In this document: in pieces, positions 1-11,834 of the stretch | How the letters are laid out: every line of letters starts with the position of its first letter | Numbering within the stretch: the first letter of the stretch is position 1 | Origin: Neopestalotiopsis rosae | Lineage: Eukaryota > Ascomycota > Sordariomycetes > Amphisphaeriales > Sporocadaceae | NCBI GenBank assembly: GCA_023078685.1 | Contig: JALGAS010000014.1 | Location: 248,001-312,000, forward strand | Direction: 5' to 3' | Length of the DNA: 64,000 nucleotides | The notes under the pieces: generated by a model | The model's database searches: none | Seen by the model: only the letters and a program-made list of their open reading frames with translations | Told to the model about the DNA's origin: nothing | Translations under genes and position numbers: made by a program

Positions 1-1219
1 AGGTGGCCCGTCAACCTGATTAAATATTCCTCCTGAATACATGTCTTCGATGAGTCTTGCTTCTAAACTATATCTTAAGAAGGCAATAGGAGAAGATGGT
101 GAGATGAGTATGTTCCGCTGTCTGACAGTTAGGGGTGGTGGCGCTTGCCAAGCACCTGTCCCAGGACTATTCTGGATTGATCGTTCATTATCACCTTCGC
201 AGTCACTCGCCAAGGCAATATTAGATGTTGAGTCACCCCTCAGTCATAGTTGCTTGGCGATCATTTCTGTAGTCGCAACCTTTCTATGCCACTACCCGTT
301 GTATTGGACCAATCAATGATCATGTATTCGTGACGGCTCCAAGAATAAATACGGTGCAGATAAAACCATGCAATAATCAATTATGTAAAATTCCGGTTAG
401 TGGGTAAGCTTCATGAACGAGCTATGAAAGCCATGGCGTATACCCCTGTATGTGACCGGGGATGTGATTACGCCCGATTTGACTCTATTTGTCCGTGACC
501 GGATTCTGGGAGCCTATCATATGTGATTCGCAAGGGGTATGATTACTTCCTTCTTCGAGATTCTCCAGCGCCATCGGGTACTTCATCCTTTTGACATCTA
601 TCCGTCTGCTTCAGGTCTTTTCTCTCTCATTGAAGCAAGCACAGATAAATATTTCTGTCGTGCAGCCAACCACCATGTCAGCCGGTGAGTATATCGCCAT
701 GCAGGAGCGATACCCGACCTAGCCTCATTCTTCATGGTGGCTGAACAACTAGATGCCCGTTGTGCGAATGTCAGCAAGTATTCGCCGATAATTCTTGGTG
801 ATCAGTCTTCTACTAAATTTCCACCCCCCTATCAAGGCAATAATCATATATCATCGCGATTGCTGGCAGTTCTTTACTTGAAGAGGTCCCCACTAGCACC
901 CGTATAGCAAAAATTGGATATCTGCAGCCAAGATAGTCATGTAGCGTGGTGTCAGGATCATATCCGTGCTTAAACTCGTGAGTCGAACAAAAGTCATTGA
1001 GGTAATTCCTGTATTTGCACGTGCTATCAATAAGGGTAAATTTGGCGCCGTCGTTGAGAGTTGACAACATAAAGAAACACGACAGTGCTTTGACAAAACT
1101 TGGAAGTCGCAGACTGCAATTGCATTTTTGAAGCAGTACACCATGTATCAACTGCTTCTTCGACTTCTGGTCTCATATGACTTGAGTATTGGAATGGACT
1201 AGATAGTGATGCCTGACTT
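1..1219. other. Left-edge gene-poor stretch with a possible decayed coding fragment
   Basis: No intact gene is supported here. On the + strand, roughly 468-687 reads as protein-like sequence (a run containing FFEILQRHR and SGLFSLIEAS) broken by a TGA at 534-536 and followed by a GTGAGT donor-like site near 688. It could be the remnant of an exon. I do not recognise its family. The rest shows only short overlapping frames. Confidence 0.3.
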
Positions 1220-2734
1220 TCATGGTTTATTGAACCAGATATAATCGTCAAGATCCTCTTCCAAGTGAAGACCCATGCGCGTGACTTTTCCGTTCTCGAG
1301 AACAAACTCGGCTTTCTTGCTGTAGACCTCACCGTCCAGATAGTCTTTCATGTGCATGAGGTACTTCGTCTGATCACAGACATGTTCAAATGTGACCAGA
1401 AATCCCATGGACCTTTCCGAGGCGTCAATGAATAGCTTCCCGTCTAACACCTGAACAGTCATTCCATGGTACCCAACATTGTGGTATTCGCCTGCGTATG
1501 CCTCGAGAGGCTGCGTTTGAGGCTGCGGCTCCTTGATGCCAGGGCAGAGCTCCTGTCGCAGCTTCTCACGCCTCTCCTTCTCCGCTTCGGGAGCTCGCCA
1601 TTTCTGTTCGGCGTCGCGCTCCCTCTTGTTCCAGTCGACACGCTCGTCCTTTGGTACCTTCAGGATTTCATCAATCAACTCTTTGGCCACGACTTCTGCC
1701 AGAGTACCGCCGTTGGTCGAGTTTCCAAAAGCGACGCAGCCAAAACTGTGGTCGGGCAAAAAGGTATGGCGAGTACCGAAGCCCGGCACGCCGCCGTTGT
1801 GTGTGACAACCTTGTGACCACGGTAGTAGAAGATATCCCAACCCGCAGCATAGACGCCCGGGTCGGTAAAAGGGTCTTGGTCATCGTCATCCAGATCATT
1901 TATTGCGCGCGGCTTGAGGATGCCCTTGCGGACGTCTTGCGTGATTGGGCCTTCGTGCTTGAGCATGGCCTTGACCCATTTGATGTAGTCGTTTGCGCTG
2001 GTGATGATTGAGCCTGCTCCCTCGGCCTCTGGACATTCCGGAGTCTGAAATTTTCTGTAGGTTCCCTCGTCACGCTGCCACGCATGGCCCTCTGTAATGC
2101 GGTCGCCGTGGCCTTTAGCCCGAGCGCGGGACGGCTGGAGACTAGTTGAGTTCATGCCCAGAGGCTCAAAAATGTGCTTCTCAAGAAAGTCGGAGAATGA
2201 TGACCCCGTCGTCTGCTCGACGAGATGGACTGCTGCGGTATACATCATGTTGTTGTACATCTGCTTTTGTCGGATTGGAGCGGCCACTGCTAGATGTCGA
2301 AGACTCCTGACGATCGATTTCGTGTCGTCGGGCTGTGGAGCGCGTATACCCATATAAGACCAGTCATGGCGAGGCATGCCAGTCCTGTGGCTGAGAACAT
2401 CTTCAACGGTAACGTCGTTTGTGTAGCTCTCCTCGGATAAGACAAAGTCGTCCGGCAGCAGTTTTGACATTTTCGCATCCCATTTCACCTCTGGATATTG
2501 ATCGCTCTCGACGAGCAATGCGACAGAGGCTGCTGTCAAAGACTTGGAACAAGACGCAATGTCAAAGAGCGTATCAGCAGTGCATGGTTTTGGTGCATCG
2601 AAAGATGTGTGGCCGTATCCCTTCGATGCTACCTGCTCATCTTGAATGATGGCGATAGCCATGCCCGGAACGTGGTGTTCCTTCATCAGAGTCTCGACGC
2701 GAGATGCGAATTCGGGGGAGTTGAAGAGATCCAT
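1220..2734 (-). CDS. Beta-lactamase-related serine hydrolase (class C / penicillin-binding-protein-like)
   Basis: A single-exon protein of 504 aa, starting at the first ATG of the frame. The N-terminal half carries the SxxK motif (S61-C-S-K64, within DIASCSKSLTAAS), which supplies the catalytic Ser and Lys of serine beta-lactamase-fold hydrolases. A YNN tyrosine motif follows (MYNNMMYTAAVHL). A GG-rich segment near residue 310 (VTHNGGVPGFG) fits the region of the third motif. The C-terminal part resembles the extra beta domain common in fungal members. Fungal relatives are usually esterases, transesterases or peptidases rather than antibiotic-inactivating enzymes, so the substrate cannot be called. 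No signal peptide is seen, so it is probably cytosolic. The next upstream gene is the GT31 gene on the same strand, about 1.5 kb away. The family is secure; the exact function is unknown. Confidence 0.85.
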   Translation of the reverse strand: MDLFNSPEFASRVETLMKEHHVPGMAIAIIQDEQVASKGYGHTSFDAPKPCTADTLFDIASCSKSLTAASVALLVESDQYPEVKWDAKMSKLLPDDFVLSEESYTNDVTVEDVLSHRTGMPRHDWSYMGIRAPQPDDTKSIVRSLRHLAVAAPIRQKQMYNNMMYTAAVHLVEQTTGSSFSDFLEKHIFEPLGMNSTSLQPSRARAKGHGDRITEGHAWQRDEGTYRKFQTPECPEAEGAGSIITSANDYIKWVKAMLKHEGPITQDVRKGILKPRAINDLDDDDQDPFTDPGVYAAGWDIFYYRGHKVVTHNGGVPGFGTRHTFLPDHSFGCVAFGNSTNGGTLAEVVAKELIDEILKVPKDERVDWNKRERDAEQKWRAPEAEKERREKLRQELCPGIKEPQPQTQPLEAYAGEYHNVGYHGMTVQVLDGKLFIDASERSMGFLVTFEHVCDQTKYLMHMKDYLDGEVYSKKAEFVLENGKVTRMGLHLEEDLDDYIWFNKP

Positions 2735-4253
2735 GATTGCGACAGACTTTGGTTTGCTTTTCGTCAATTCAATAATTCCGTGTCAGATATGTCGGCGCAG
2801 AAAGTGAGCGTATATTGCCATTACCCTTCTTCGAAGCGCACCGGCGATGGATGCATTTTATTTATTCAGTTGTCCTGGTAGTCTCCGCGATGATCTTGTT
2901 AGAATGGCACTATGTGGAATTGGCGTGTCTATTTCTTGGCATTGGAGTCATCCAGCCCAATGGCTCGCGCATTAGGTCTTACAAGATGAGGCTGCGCAGA
3001 CGGTCTGAGTCACAACAAATACCTCGGGGTTATCTGTGTGCGAATGAATGTTCCAGGCACGTCGAGCTCAGGCAAAGTTATGAAGAGCCGATGCCCTCCT
3101 ATTGGATGCTACCGGGAGTTGCTCGGGTTGGCGCGATTAAAGACCGATTCGTTACGGCATCGTTCCACTATTGCGTGAGTGCATGTCCAATTTGACCAAT
3201 GTGACTGTCAGCTTACATGCGAGGGCCAGTCGATAGTACAACATATTTCGACATTGGTATTGATCGACCAAGTTGATTTCACTGACTACTTTCGTGTTCT
3301 GCTCTGCAACGTCAGAACGCGAAGGAAATATGCCCTATTTTGTATGGTTTGGTGCCGTTTAGCTGTCGGGTAGGTGGGGTGATTACCTGTAGGCTGTACC
3401 TACCTACCCAGGGACTCAGCATAGGCCAAGAAACTTTCGCTGGCAATTGCACATGATTTTCGGGTACCTGATTCTCGTCTCTGTGAGCTCATGGATTCAT
3501 TGAGCTACTTGTTCCTTTTGTTGATGTTTCTCTAATAGTAATTTTGATTATACACATTTTTCTGGCATCGATCTTTCCTATACACCCTGTTTACTGATTA
3601 AAACTAATTGGGGTCCTGAGGTGCTCGTGGGGAACCGGTGCGCTAGCGTGCAGCGTCCAGGTTATAGCGTGTGGCGCCCACCATGGCATCTTCGTCCTCA
3701 CGATATGCCATTTCCAGGGCCTGGAGACGTGTCACTGCTTGCCTATACAGCAGCGAGCTTCAGGCGAAGCGAGCGAAAATTGAAATGACGAGAGAACAAG
3801 CGATTGGTGAGTTGAAGCTCGAATTCGATACTGCAGGTATGCAGCTTATGACTACATGTCAGACATGCACACTTGGCATGCGAAGCCGTCTTCTCGCAAG
3901 CGACAGCGCAAGGATTGATCCTGGGCTGCATATACAGCGATGGCTACCTACCTACAACTAGGCTATTCCAACGACATTTCTGATGCAATTGCGATTCGGG
4001 CCATGAGCTTGCATTGAAACATAGGACGGAAGTCATCGAGTCCATTTCGGTAAAGCTTTGTGCGAACGAGTTTGAGCCAAAATTCTATAGGTGAGACCTG
4101 CCCTACCAATAAACACTTCGGTAGCGTTGAGATTTGGTCACTTCTCGAACGTGTAGGACAACTTGAAAGTTGAACATTTGGGGGGGGGACTCACGGTACC
4201 AAATAGAAATGCGTATGAATATTCAATGACTAGGATGCTAATGGAAAATGGGC
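2735..4253. other. Intergenic, no gene supported
   Basis: About 1.5 kb between two minus-strand genes. It holds only short frames without recognisable motifs. A nine-G run lies at 4180-4188, just past the 3' end of the GT31 gene. Confidence 0.5.
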
Positions 4254-5750
4254 TCATATTACCCAATCTTTGATGCCTTTATTCTGGCACGATTGGTCCA
4301 GATCGTCGACGTACTTGGCAACCCTGCTCATGACCCAGCCAGACGTCATACCAATGTTTCCTAGGACCGTTCGGTGCTGTTCCTCTACCTTTCTGCTCTT
4401 CACACACTCTCCTGCTGCATTTGAATATTCCAGGCAGCTGCTATCGACAGCATGACCGAGCTTGAGCTCGTTTGCAATGAAGCAAGACCCTTTGTTGTAA
4501 GAAAACTGGAGGCAGGCCGGTTTGCTCTCGCACAAGACCTGGCAGTGGTGATATGAGAAATGGGCTTGTCGCTCAAACTGACCCAACAGAGCAATGTCTT
4601 CATCCGTCATTTTTGACATTACATTATTGCTGTATTCCTTGCCAGTGGACGACACATTGTCCCAATCTTCCACCTTGGGCCTGAGCCTCGGCAGTACGAG
4701 GCTCTTGAAGATGTCGCGAAAGAGAGGCGCGGGAGCTGACGTTCCGTGGCGCGACAGCCACTGCTGTTCGAACCTCCACAGCTCTCGAAACTCGGCCTGA
4801 TTCATGTGGTGGAAAGTCGCCGGGGCATAACACCACGGCTCCCGGCCGAGCTTGGTGACGTTCCAGTCCACCGTCGTCAGGCTGTCGCCCTGGAGGTTGG
4901 GAAAGGACGAGAACATGTCGACGCCGGCGTCCTTGAGCGCCTTGCCGAGGATGGCGTCGCCGGCCCATTCCGTCTGCGTGTAGTCGTTGTACTCGTCCAG
5001 GTGCTGTCGCCAGTGATTCGCTACCATTTCCGCGGCGGGCCGCGACAGCACAAAGCCCGAACCTCCGTGCCCGAAGAGTGTGTTGTCAATGTACATGTGC
5101 TTCCCTAGGTATTGCGGCTCTGTGGCATCGAAGTTGGCAAGAAACCGCAGCATATTTTGCCACAACATGTACGTATCGCCCTCGATGAAGATGTACCACT
5201 TTGCGTCTGGCCGATCATGGAGCACGCGATCCACCATGGGCAGGAATTTCCACTTGTCGAGCTTCCATCCGCGGTTCTCTTGTGCGCCCGTTGGTCCACT
5301 TCCATACATGGTCTGGTACACCAGACCCTCTCGTCTCCGGCTGCGTAGGTGATTGTACAGCTTGAACTCCTGCACGGTATGTTTGATGGTATCATTGACG
5401 CCGTCTAATACATCGTACGTCTGATGTCCTCGGATGGTCTCGTTGAAATCCGAATAGATAATGAAGTCTGGAACACAAGAAAGGACAGTGTCGAAATGAA
5501 TGGGCAGCTTGTTCTGCGATTCCGTCGCGCCTGTCCTCAAGACAACGGCAACATCCTTGAGCCGCGAGGACCTTGGGCAGGTTGACTCGGACTGAGTGAC
5601 CGGAAAAGTCGAGAATGCGGCCAATGGTTGGCAGTCTAGCAAATATACGACGACTGCAATTGTGAGAATGATTGATAGTATTGGGAGGCGACTTCCGCGC
5701 CGTCGCATGCCTTTCGGCCCAGGCATGATGGGCTTCAACATCAGCGCCAT
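4254..5750 (-). CDS. GT31-type glycosyltransferase, type II membrane protein with C-terminal PAN/apple-like segment
   Basis: A single-exon protein of 498 aa. The frame opens upstream at 5834, but the ATG at 5750 has a better context and puts one hydrophobic segment (LPILSIILTIAVVVYLLD) about 20 residues from the N-terminus, as expected for a Golgi type II enzyme. The lumenal domain has the acidic metal-binding motif in IEGDTYML and a typical donor-site block (GKHMYIDN followed by HGGSGFVLSR), matching fungal GT31/Fringe-like enzymes. Near residue 400 a Cys-containing stretch (HYHCQVLCESKPAC, FSYNKGSCF) resembles a PAN/apple fold, a combination found in fungal GT31 proteins. It probably adds a sugar to secreted or cell-wall glycoproteins; donor and acceptor are unknown. 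Confidence 0.85.
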   Translation of the reverse strand: MALMLKPIMPGPKGMRRRGSRLPILSIILTIAVVVYLLDCQPLAAFSTFPVTQSESTCPRSSRLKDVAVVLRTGATESQNKLPIHFDTVLSCVPDFIIYSDFNETIRGHQTYDVLDGVNDTIKHTVQEFKLYNHLRSRRREGLVYQTMYGSGPTGAQENRGWKLDKWKFLPMVDRVLHDRPDAKWYIFIEGDTYMLWQNMLRFLANFDATEPQYLGKHMYIDNTLFGHGGSGFVLSRPAAEMVANHWRQHLDEYNDYTQTEWAGDAILGKALKDAGVDMFSSFPNLQGDSLTTVDWNVTKLGREPWCYAPATFHHMNQAEFRELWRFEQQWLSRHGTSAPAPLFRDIFKSLVLPRLRPKVEDWDNVSSTGKEYSNNVMSKMTDEDIALLGQFERQAHFSYHHCQVLCESKPACLQFSYNKGSCFIANELKLGHAVDSSCLEYSNAAGECVKSRKVEEQHRTVLGNIGMTSGWVMSRVAKYVDDLDQSCQNKGIKDWVI

Positions 5751-6504
5751 GGCATGACACGGCGCATTCGATGCAGATCGCTTCCTGAACAGAGAGATAC
5801 TGATAGCAAAGTAAGTCAAAAACACCAAAAGCAAAGCCGACTTTTCGGTACAGAGAAAAGCAATCTGGAAAAATGTGGTGTTTTTGAAGAAATCACGAAC
5901 AGTGTGCGCTGTTGGTCAAAAGTTATTTTTATCTTGGCTTTGTGCCAGAGTTCCAACATGCATAGCCGCCCACCTTGCGATGCATTTGGTAGATGCGCTG
6001 CTTGCACCAACAGAACCACGACCCATGTCGTGGGTTCGTGAGCTCGTACCAACGCACCAATCAAATGCGTCAATTATCCGCACGATCGTATTATCAGCTC
6101 CGCTCCGCTGCCTTTGAGAGAGCATTTTGGCGCAACTCTACATCGGCAGATGACATCGTCGACATATCTTGGGTGGGATGCGACATTTTGCATCTGGCTT
6201 GCGTGCATCCGCTGATGCTGATGTCGATGTCCTGCTTTGCATTGACATAACTCTGAGATGCAATCAATTACTCGTTGTCGCAAAGTGCGGAATGGGTGAT
6301 GGATGATCGAAATGAGGATATCGAACATTGAAAAGTCGAAGTCGCAGTAGTTGTAGCCCTAGGCCTCAATCAATCACCGAGATGCATGGGGGTCCGGTCA
6401 AATAAACTCAGACTTCACTAGACAAGGTGCATCAATCTGGAAGAAGTGGGTCTTTAACGTGGGAAATGCATTGATTATCACCGAGGCGTTCCACCAGGAC
6501 TCAT
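5751..6504. other. Intergenic, no gene supported
   Basis: This lies between the GT31 start and the GH47 3' end, both minus strand. It should contain the GT31 promoter. Only overlapping short frames are present and no clear TATA element or repeat was seen. Confidence 0.5.
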
Positions 6505-8439
6505 TCAGACCGAGTTCCCAGCAATCCTAATTGGATGCGCCTCCGTATTGAACACGAATTGATTATCGCGGGATGCCGAAACCTGCCATGGCGCTTCCTC
6601 GGCCTGGATCATATACAAATATTTGAACGTCTCAGCGAGCATGAAACTCTCTTGGCTGTTGAGGAGCTGCCCTCCATTGGCAGCATTCACGTCCGAAATG
6701 GCCGATAGACCGCTGCCTGCTGAGCATGCGGCCATGATGCTCTCGAATGCATCCCAAGCCCAGTCTTGATAGATTGTGTTCCCGGTCGCGCGGTAGGCAT
6801 AATACCAGCTCTCGATGGCCTCGGGGCGGAGCTGGTAGTCGCTACTGGTGATCCAAAAGCCTGACTTCTTGTAAAACGAGACTTGGTCGGCAGGAGGCTC
6901 AGCGATTGGAGCCGAAGTCAAGAGGCTTCCGTCGTCCTTCCACGCAAAACTCTCGGGGCCGATGCCGGTCGCGGTGGCAGTATAGGTTTCGTGGCAGCTG
7001 TACGCTAGTTCAATGCCGAAATCAACATAGTCTTGCCTGTTTAGCGTCAGACCACCTAGTATAAAGGTTCCGCCACTAAAACAAGCAACTGGACAATTGT
7101 CAGTCAAAGGATCAGTCATAGTCTGCCAAATTTTTGCGACTTACGATGGCCTGACGCAAACGTTAGATTGCCAGTTCCACCATATATAGCAAGAAAAGTC
7201 AAGTCGGGTCTAGTCGATGGGTGAGATGCCAGATACTTGATGGTCGAATCTGCCGCTGTCGTCCATTTCTCCTTGTAGTTTTGATACCGTTCCGTATCAT
7301 ACATGTACATCTTGAGGAGATACTCGTAGTAGCTGTCGTCGCTTCCCCACCAGCCACCACTCGATTCCAAGAATAAGCCGCTTTGGACATCGATGAAGGT
7401 GCCGAGCAGCCCGGGATACGGCTCCGCGATCTCGGGAGGGCCCGGGGAGAGCAGATGAGACTGTGCTATTTCTGCCAACTTCGCATACTCTTCGTTACCA
7501 GTCTTGTCGCTGAGTCTGGTCCACTCAAGAATCAGGGTGCCAGCTCCCGCCAAGCTGACTTGGGTATCGTCATTGGTTCGAGGTGGTTCAAAGAGCAGCC
7601 GGCCAATAGGAACGCCGCTGGATGTATTGAAGGCCACCTTTAGATTATCGGCCAAGTGTACAGCTTGGTCAAGAATATTTGTCAACGTCGATTCGTTCGT
7701 GGGGAATGATTGCGCAAGAGGTCCAGATAGAAGATCGTGTGCTTTCAAATGGTTAGCAACGAGAAAAGCTTGACCCGTACCACACTCACCGGACAGCAGC
7801 CCGCCCACGTATCGAATTGTACTCTCAAATAGCGAGATGGTACGATCCACATCGCTGGGTGTATCAAAGTCGATACGTGGGATAAAGTCAAGAATTTGCT
7901 GAACCACTTCATCATTTCCCATGATTAGTGCCGTCGACAGGGCATCGATGGCGGTTGCGCCCCAACCATTTCTGCTCCAATGTCAGTCTGCTTCTCTATG
8001 CAGCACAAGCCAATTGTACCAACCTGTCATTGAGGGACCCGTTTGTCACTGGTCGCAGGGAATCACTGGGGAATGCTACATTGTAGTAGCCAGCCCATGC
8101 TTGGTTGAACGCCTGGCTCACTGCTGCTGCGCGGTCGGAATTCGAGGTGTAGTTGTCTGGTGGAGTGGTATGGCTGGTAGTTTTATGTGAGCGTTTGCTC
8201 AAAACTTCTCCCAGAACGGTGGCGATGACCAAAATGGCACAGACAGCTGCAACGACTATCCAAGTCCTCTTGATCAGCCCAACCCTTCGTTTCTGGGCAG
8301 GACCGTCGGCGATCAGTGTGTGACTGGGGTCGGCTATCGAACTAGCATCTGAAATGGAACTAGATGAGCTCGATCTTCGCTGAAGCTCCAATTGATCGAC
8401 CTGAGCTGTGTTTCCAACCATATTTGCGCCCAGGACCAT
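6505..8439 (-). CDS. GH47 alpha-1,2-mannosidase (class I), membrane anchored
   Basis: Four exons: 8439-8024, 7971-7790, 7741-7145 and 7088-6505, giving 592 aa. All introns are GT-AG (52, 48 and 56 nt). Splicing restores GH47 signature blocks that are broken in the unspliced frames: NGWGATAIDAL across intron 1, GGLLSAHDLL across intron 2 and HLACFSGG across intron 3. The C-terminal TFKYLYM and VFNTEAHP blocks are also present. An uncleaved hydrophobic segment (TWIVVAAVCAILVIATVL) near residue 65 follows a Ser-rich cytoplasmic tail, giving type II topology in ER or Golgi. Family members trim alpha-1,2-mannose from N-glycans. The 48-nt intron 2 is a multiple of three with no stop, so automatic predictors may keep it as coding. 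It is divergent from the DUF3176 gene at 9814. Confidence 0.93.
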
Positions 8440-9813
8440 CAATTGGGTTCGCGAAAACTATCATGGAAAGAAAGATCGAACGCGAGCCTGATCGCGACAT
8501 TTCGAATGTTCCGAAGGATTGGAAAGCCAAGACAAGCTTAGATTAAGCTTATTGGTTATCCGAATTCGCGAAATGGGTCCTGCGGCACAGCTTCGTGAAA
8601 AGTCCCATTTAGCCAGGCAACCAGATTTGACCGCCTGCGCAAACGCCAGCAGCCTGCAGGAGAAATCAATAAATGCAGGCCATCGCACAAATCGTATCTC
8701 CTTCCGTCAGCATCGTCAGCGACACTTGTGCGCTCCTATCCGGCATCATTCTGGGCCGGCGAGCTAAGAAGAGCCGCATTGTGTTGCGACATGGAGGCGG
8801 ATCGGGTCGCCGACAGATGGCGTCCTGTAAGAAGTCGTGATTCCCATTTTTGGGGCTGAACCAGCGTCATTGCCGCATTCCCTTCCCACCTGCCCAATTG
8901 AGAATTAGGCCCCTACGCATTGCCAGTAAATCTTCCTATGCTATTTGAGATCGGCTCCACATGTGATACTCAGGGGAAGAATATCTCGCGGCGCTTTTGA
9001 CCGATTGAATTACGGATTACCATGCAGCACAGCCCTGTACGGGGGCTAGAAATGCTGGTAGGCGGGTGTGAAGTGTGCTGCCAGGGGTTTAGATTATTAC
9101 GCGGCTGTCAACCTTATTTCACGATACTGCGACCAAATCTACTGAGAGGGCAGCTCACAGCGATCACATTTGGGAATTCGTCAAATTTGGAACAATTCCA
9201 ACTCTGTACAAGTGCTGATTGATTCCGTGATGACGCGTTACATGGATATGCACCAAATATGTCGCATCTAGAGGCAGCAATCCTAGTGGGTCGCTTAATG
9301 TGCCTAGGCATGTATTAGGGTCTCACCGAACCACTGGCGTTGGATGTGGCAATGCGACAATCACAATTCGCTGATCAGAATTGAACAGGAACATAGGAAG
9401 CAAAGCCGCGTAAGAAGGCTATATAGGACGGGTGGCTGATCTTAATTTCAGATATAAGAGATCCAGGAGAAAGGCTGAAACGCACACGCGTAAAGGTCCC
9501 TGGGCAAGTATGGTCAGGTAAAATGGGCTGAACACTTCAGCTGGCAGAGAGCCTTAGCAGAATGTAACATTACCCACCCCCAGAAGTCTTATACCCTGCG
9601 ATGGAGTCGTATATGATGATTTCGAAGACAGGTCATCTCATAGAAAACCATGATTATAATCCTGATTTTTCCTGAGCCTGCCATCGTCTTTGCCGCACGC
9701 ATCGTCTTGTACTCCAAGATGCCGAGTTCATCTCGGAGTCATCCAGTACACAACTTGAGAGGAACGAAAACCAAAACTTCTCACGCAGTCTCAACTTCCC
9801 TAATCGACTGACG
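8440..9813. other. Divergent intergenic region, GH47 / DUF3176
   Basis: About 1.4 kb between two divergently transcribed genes; it presumably holds both promoters. A TATA-like GCTATATAGG occurs at about 9418-9427 on the + strand, too far from the ATG at 9814 to be assigned with confidence. No gene is seen. Confidence 0.45.
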
Positions 9814-11834
9814 ATGCACCACCTACAGAATGGAAGCGAGTGTTCCTCCGCCTCGAATCTACAAGAACAGCCACCATTGGACGCCGATGAACTACACAGC
9901 ACACTACTTGCGAAAACCGCGGAAAGAAATGAGCGTGAAAATGCTCCATCTCAATTGAAATGGAGAACTTTTAAACAGTGGGCGATTGATTCATGGTTCT
10001 GGGAGATGGCATTGCTCATCATGAGCATGGGTGCGTTCAGTGCCGAGGCTGGAATCCTCTGGACTTACTCTGGACGATCGCTGCCAGACTGGCCAACTGG
10101 ACTCACGCTCAACGCCTTGATATCTCTACTCTCAGCTATATCCACGTCAGGATTGTTGTCAGTTATTTCCAGTATAATTGGGCAGAACAAGTGGATTTGG
10201 TTGTCCCGGGATACCGCCAGACTTTCCCATATAGAGCTGATCGACGACGCAAGTCGGGGGCCATGGGGATCATTAATTTTCTTGGCAGCTACGAGAACTT
10301 TGTAAGTAATCACATATCGATAACTGAGGCTTATTTGAAGGTCACTGATGAACATAGAAACCCTATATCGCTTGCATCGATTATATCAATCTGCAGTCTC
10401 TTGACTGCTCCATTCGTTCAACAAGTCATTCAAGTCAAATATATGACTCTCGCCAACAATAGTACTTTGACGCCAGATCGGGTACTATATCACAACCAGG
10501 TTGGGGGTTACTTTACCAATTATGTTGGCCCTATTGATGTACCGGGTGTGTTGATTTCATCCATGGACCAGGGTATTAGCTTCAACCGGGACTTGAACGA
10601 TCCATTATCCCGGAACTTCTTGCAGCTGATTCCGAGCTGTCCGACAGGGAACTGCTCCTTCGATGTGCACGACAGTCTCGCTGTTTGTAGTGAGTGTGCC
10701 GACCTATCATCACTGTTGGAAGTGCAACAAAACTACACACCACCAAATCAGATCGTTTTTTACAACTATACTTCAACCGATGAACACAATAACACAATTT
10801 TGAAATCAGCGAATTGGACCACTGAGTACGCATCCAATCGCATGAATTGGACACTTCCAAACGGCTTTTCTCATTCCATATGGGTCAATCTGGACCCCGA
10901 CTCGGAATACACAACACGGATGTACTACGAGACGTCCGAATACTACGAGCCTTTGAAGGTGAAAGTGGACTTCCCGATTGCCAACATCACCATAGTTCTG
11001 CCTTCAGTTGATGACCAAGCCTTTGCATCTCTTCCCAACGCGAAAGCTCAAGAGTGCTTGCTTTACTGGTGTGTCAATAGATATAGATCGCAGATCATTC
11101 ATGGATACCTCTTTGAGGAGGTACTGGACTCATCCAGGTCTGGAAGGCTGATCACTTCACCAAATCTTAATTACAATCAAGATAACGTGTACTACGAGCT
11201 GTCAGCGCCAGGAAGCAGCCTATTTTCTTCGACCAACCCAGAGCCATCGCAATGGTTGAATGGCACGACTGATCGATTTATTGTTGGGCGCGAGCTTTCC
11301 ACAGAGCTTAGTGGTTGGGCGGGCTCGCTTCTCGGTGGACCCAGTATGATGGACACTCGTTTGAATAGCCGAAATTATAATCTCCAGGCGGACTTTTCTC
11401 AAACCTCCATGATCTCGAAGGAATCGACACCTCAGAGCAGACAGTCTAGTGTGGATGATGTGTTCGAAGCAGTCGCGCTGAGTATGACAACGGCTCTTCG
11501 CAGTCACAATCAACCAGACGGTGTCGATTGGGGATTGAAATTCACACCGGGCGAAATCACAACCATCGCTGCCGTTCTGAAGATACGATGGGTTTGGCTT
11601 ACCTTGCCAGCATCTCTGCAGCTCGGCACTTTAATATTGCTTCTACACTCTAGATTCAATAAGAGCCGCAAGACGATTCCGATCTGGAAATCTTCTGCAC
11701 TGGCTGCCGTGTTCTTCGGCAGCAAGGGAGTGCAGGACTTGAATGACAGGAAGGCGACAAAACTTGTAGAAATGAAAGAACTTGCATCCGGGGTTCGCAC
11801 GTCTGGCTTTTTAATTGAAAAGGGGAGGTGTTAG
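9814..11834 (+). CDS. DUF3176 fungal multi-pass membrane protein
   Basis: Two exons, 9814-10301 and 10358-11834, joined by a 56-nt GT-AG intron, giving 654 aa. The N-terminal part has transmembrane segments (MALLIMSMGAFSAEAGILW; LNALISLLSAISTSGLLSV) followed by the family's typical block with IIGQNKWIWLS, LSHIELIDDASRGPWGSL and SIISICSLLTAPFVQQ. A large, probably extracellular region follows with many N-x-S/T sites and several Cys (including CPTGNCSFD), then a final transmembrane helix (LPASLQLGTLILLLHS) and a short basic tail. DUF3176 proteins are common in Pezizomycotina but have no established function. The topology suggests a plasma-membrane or vacuolar protein. Confidence 0.85.

Noticed and set aside
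3671..3961. 96-codon + strand frame between the serine hydrolase and GT31 genes
   Set aside because: No domain, poor codon pattern, ends in repetitive short words; not supported as a gene.
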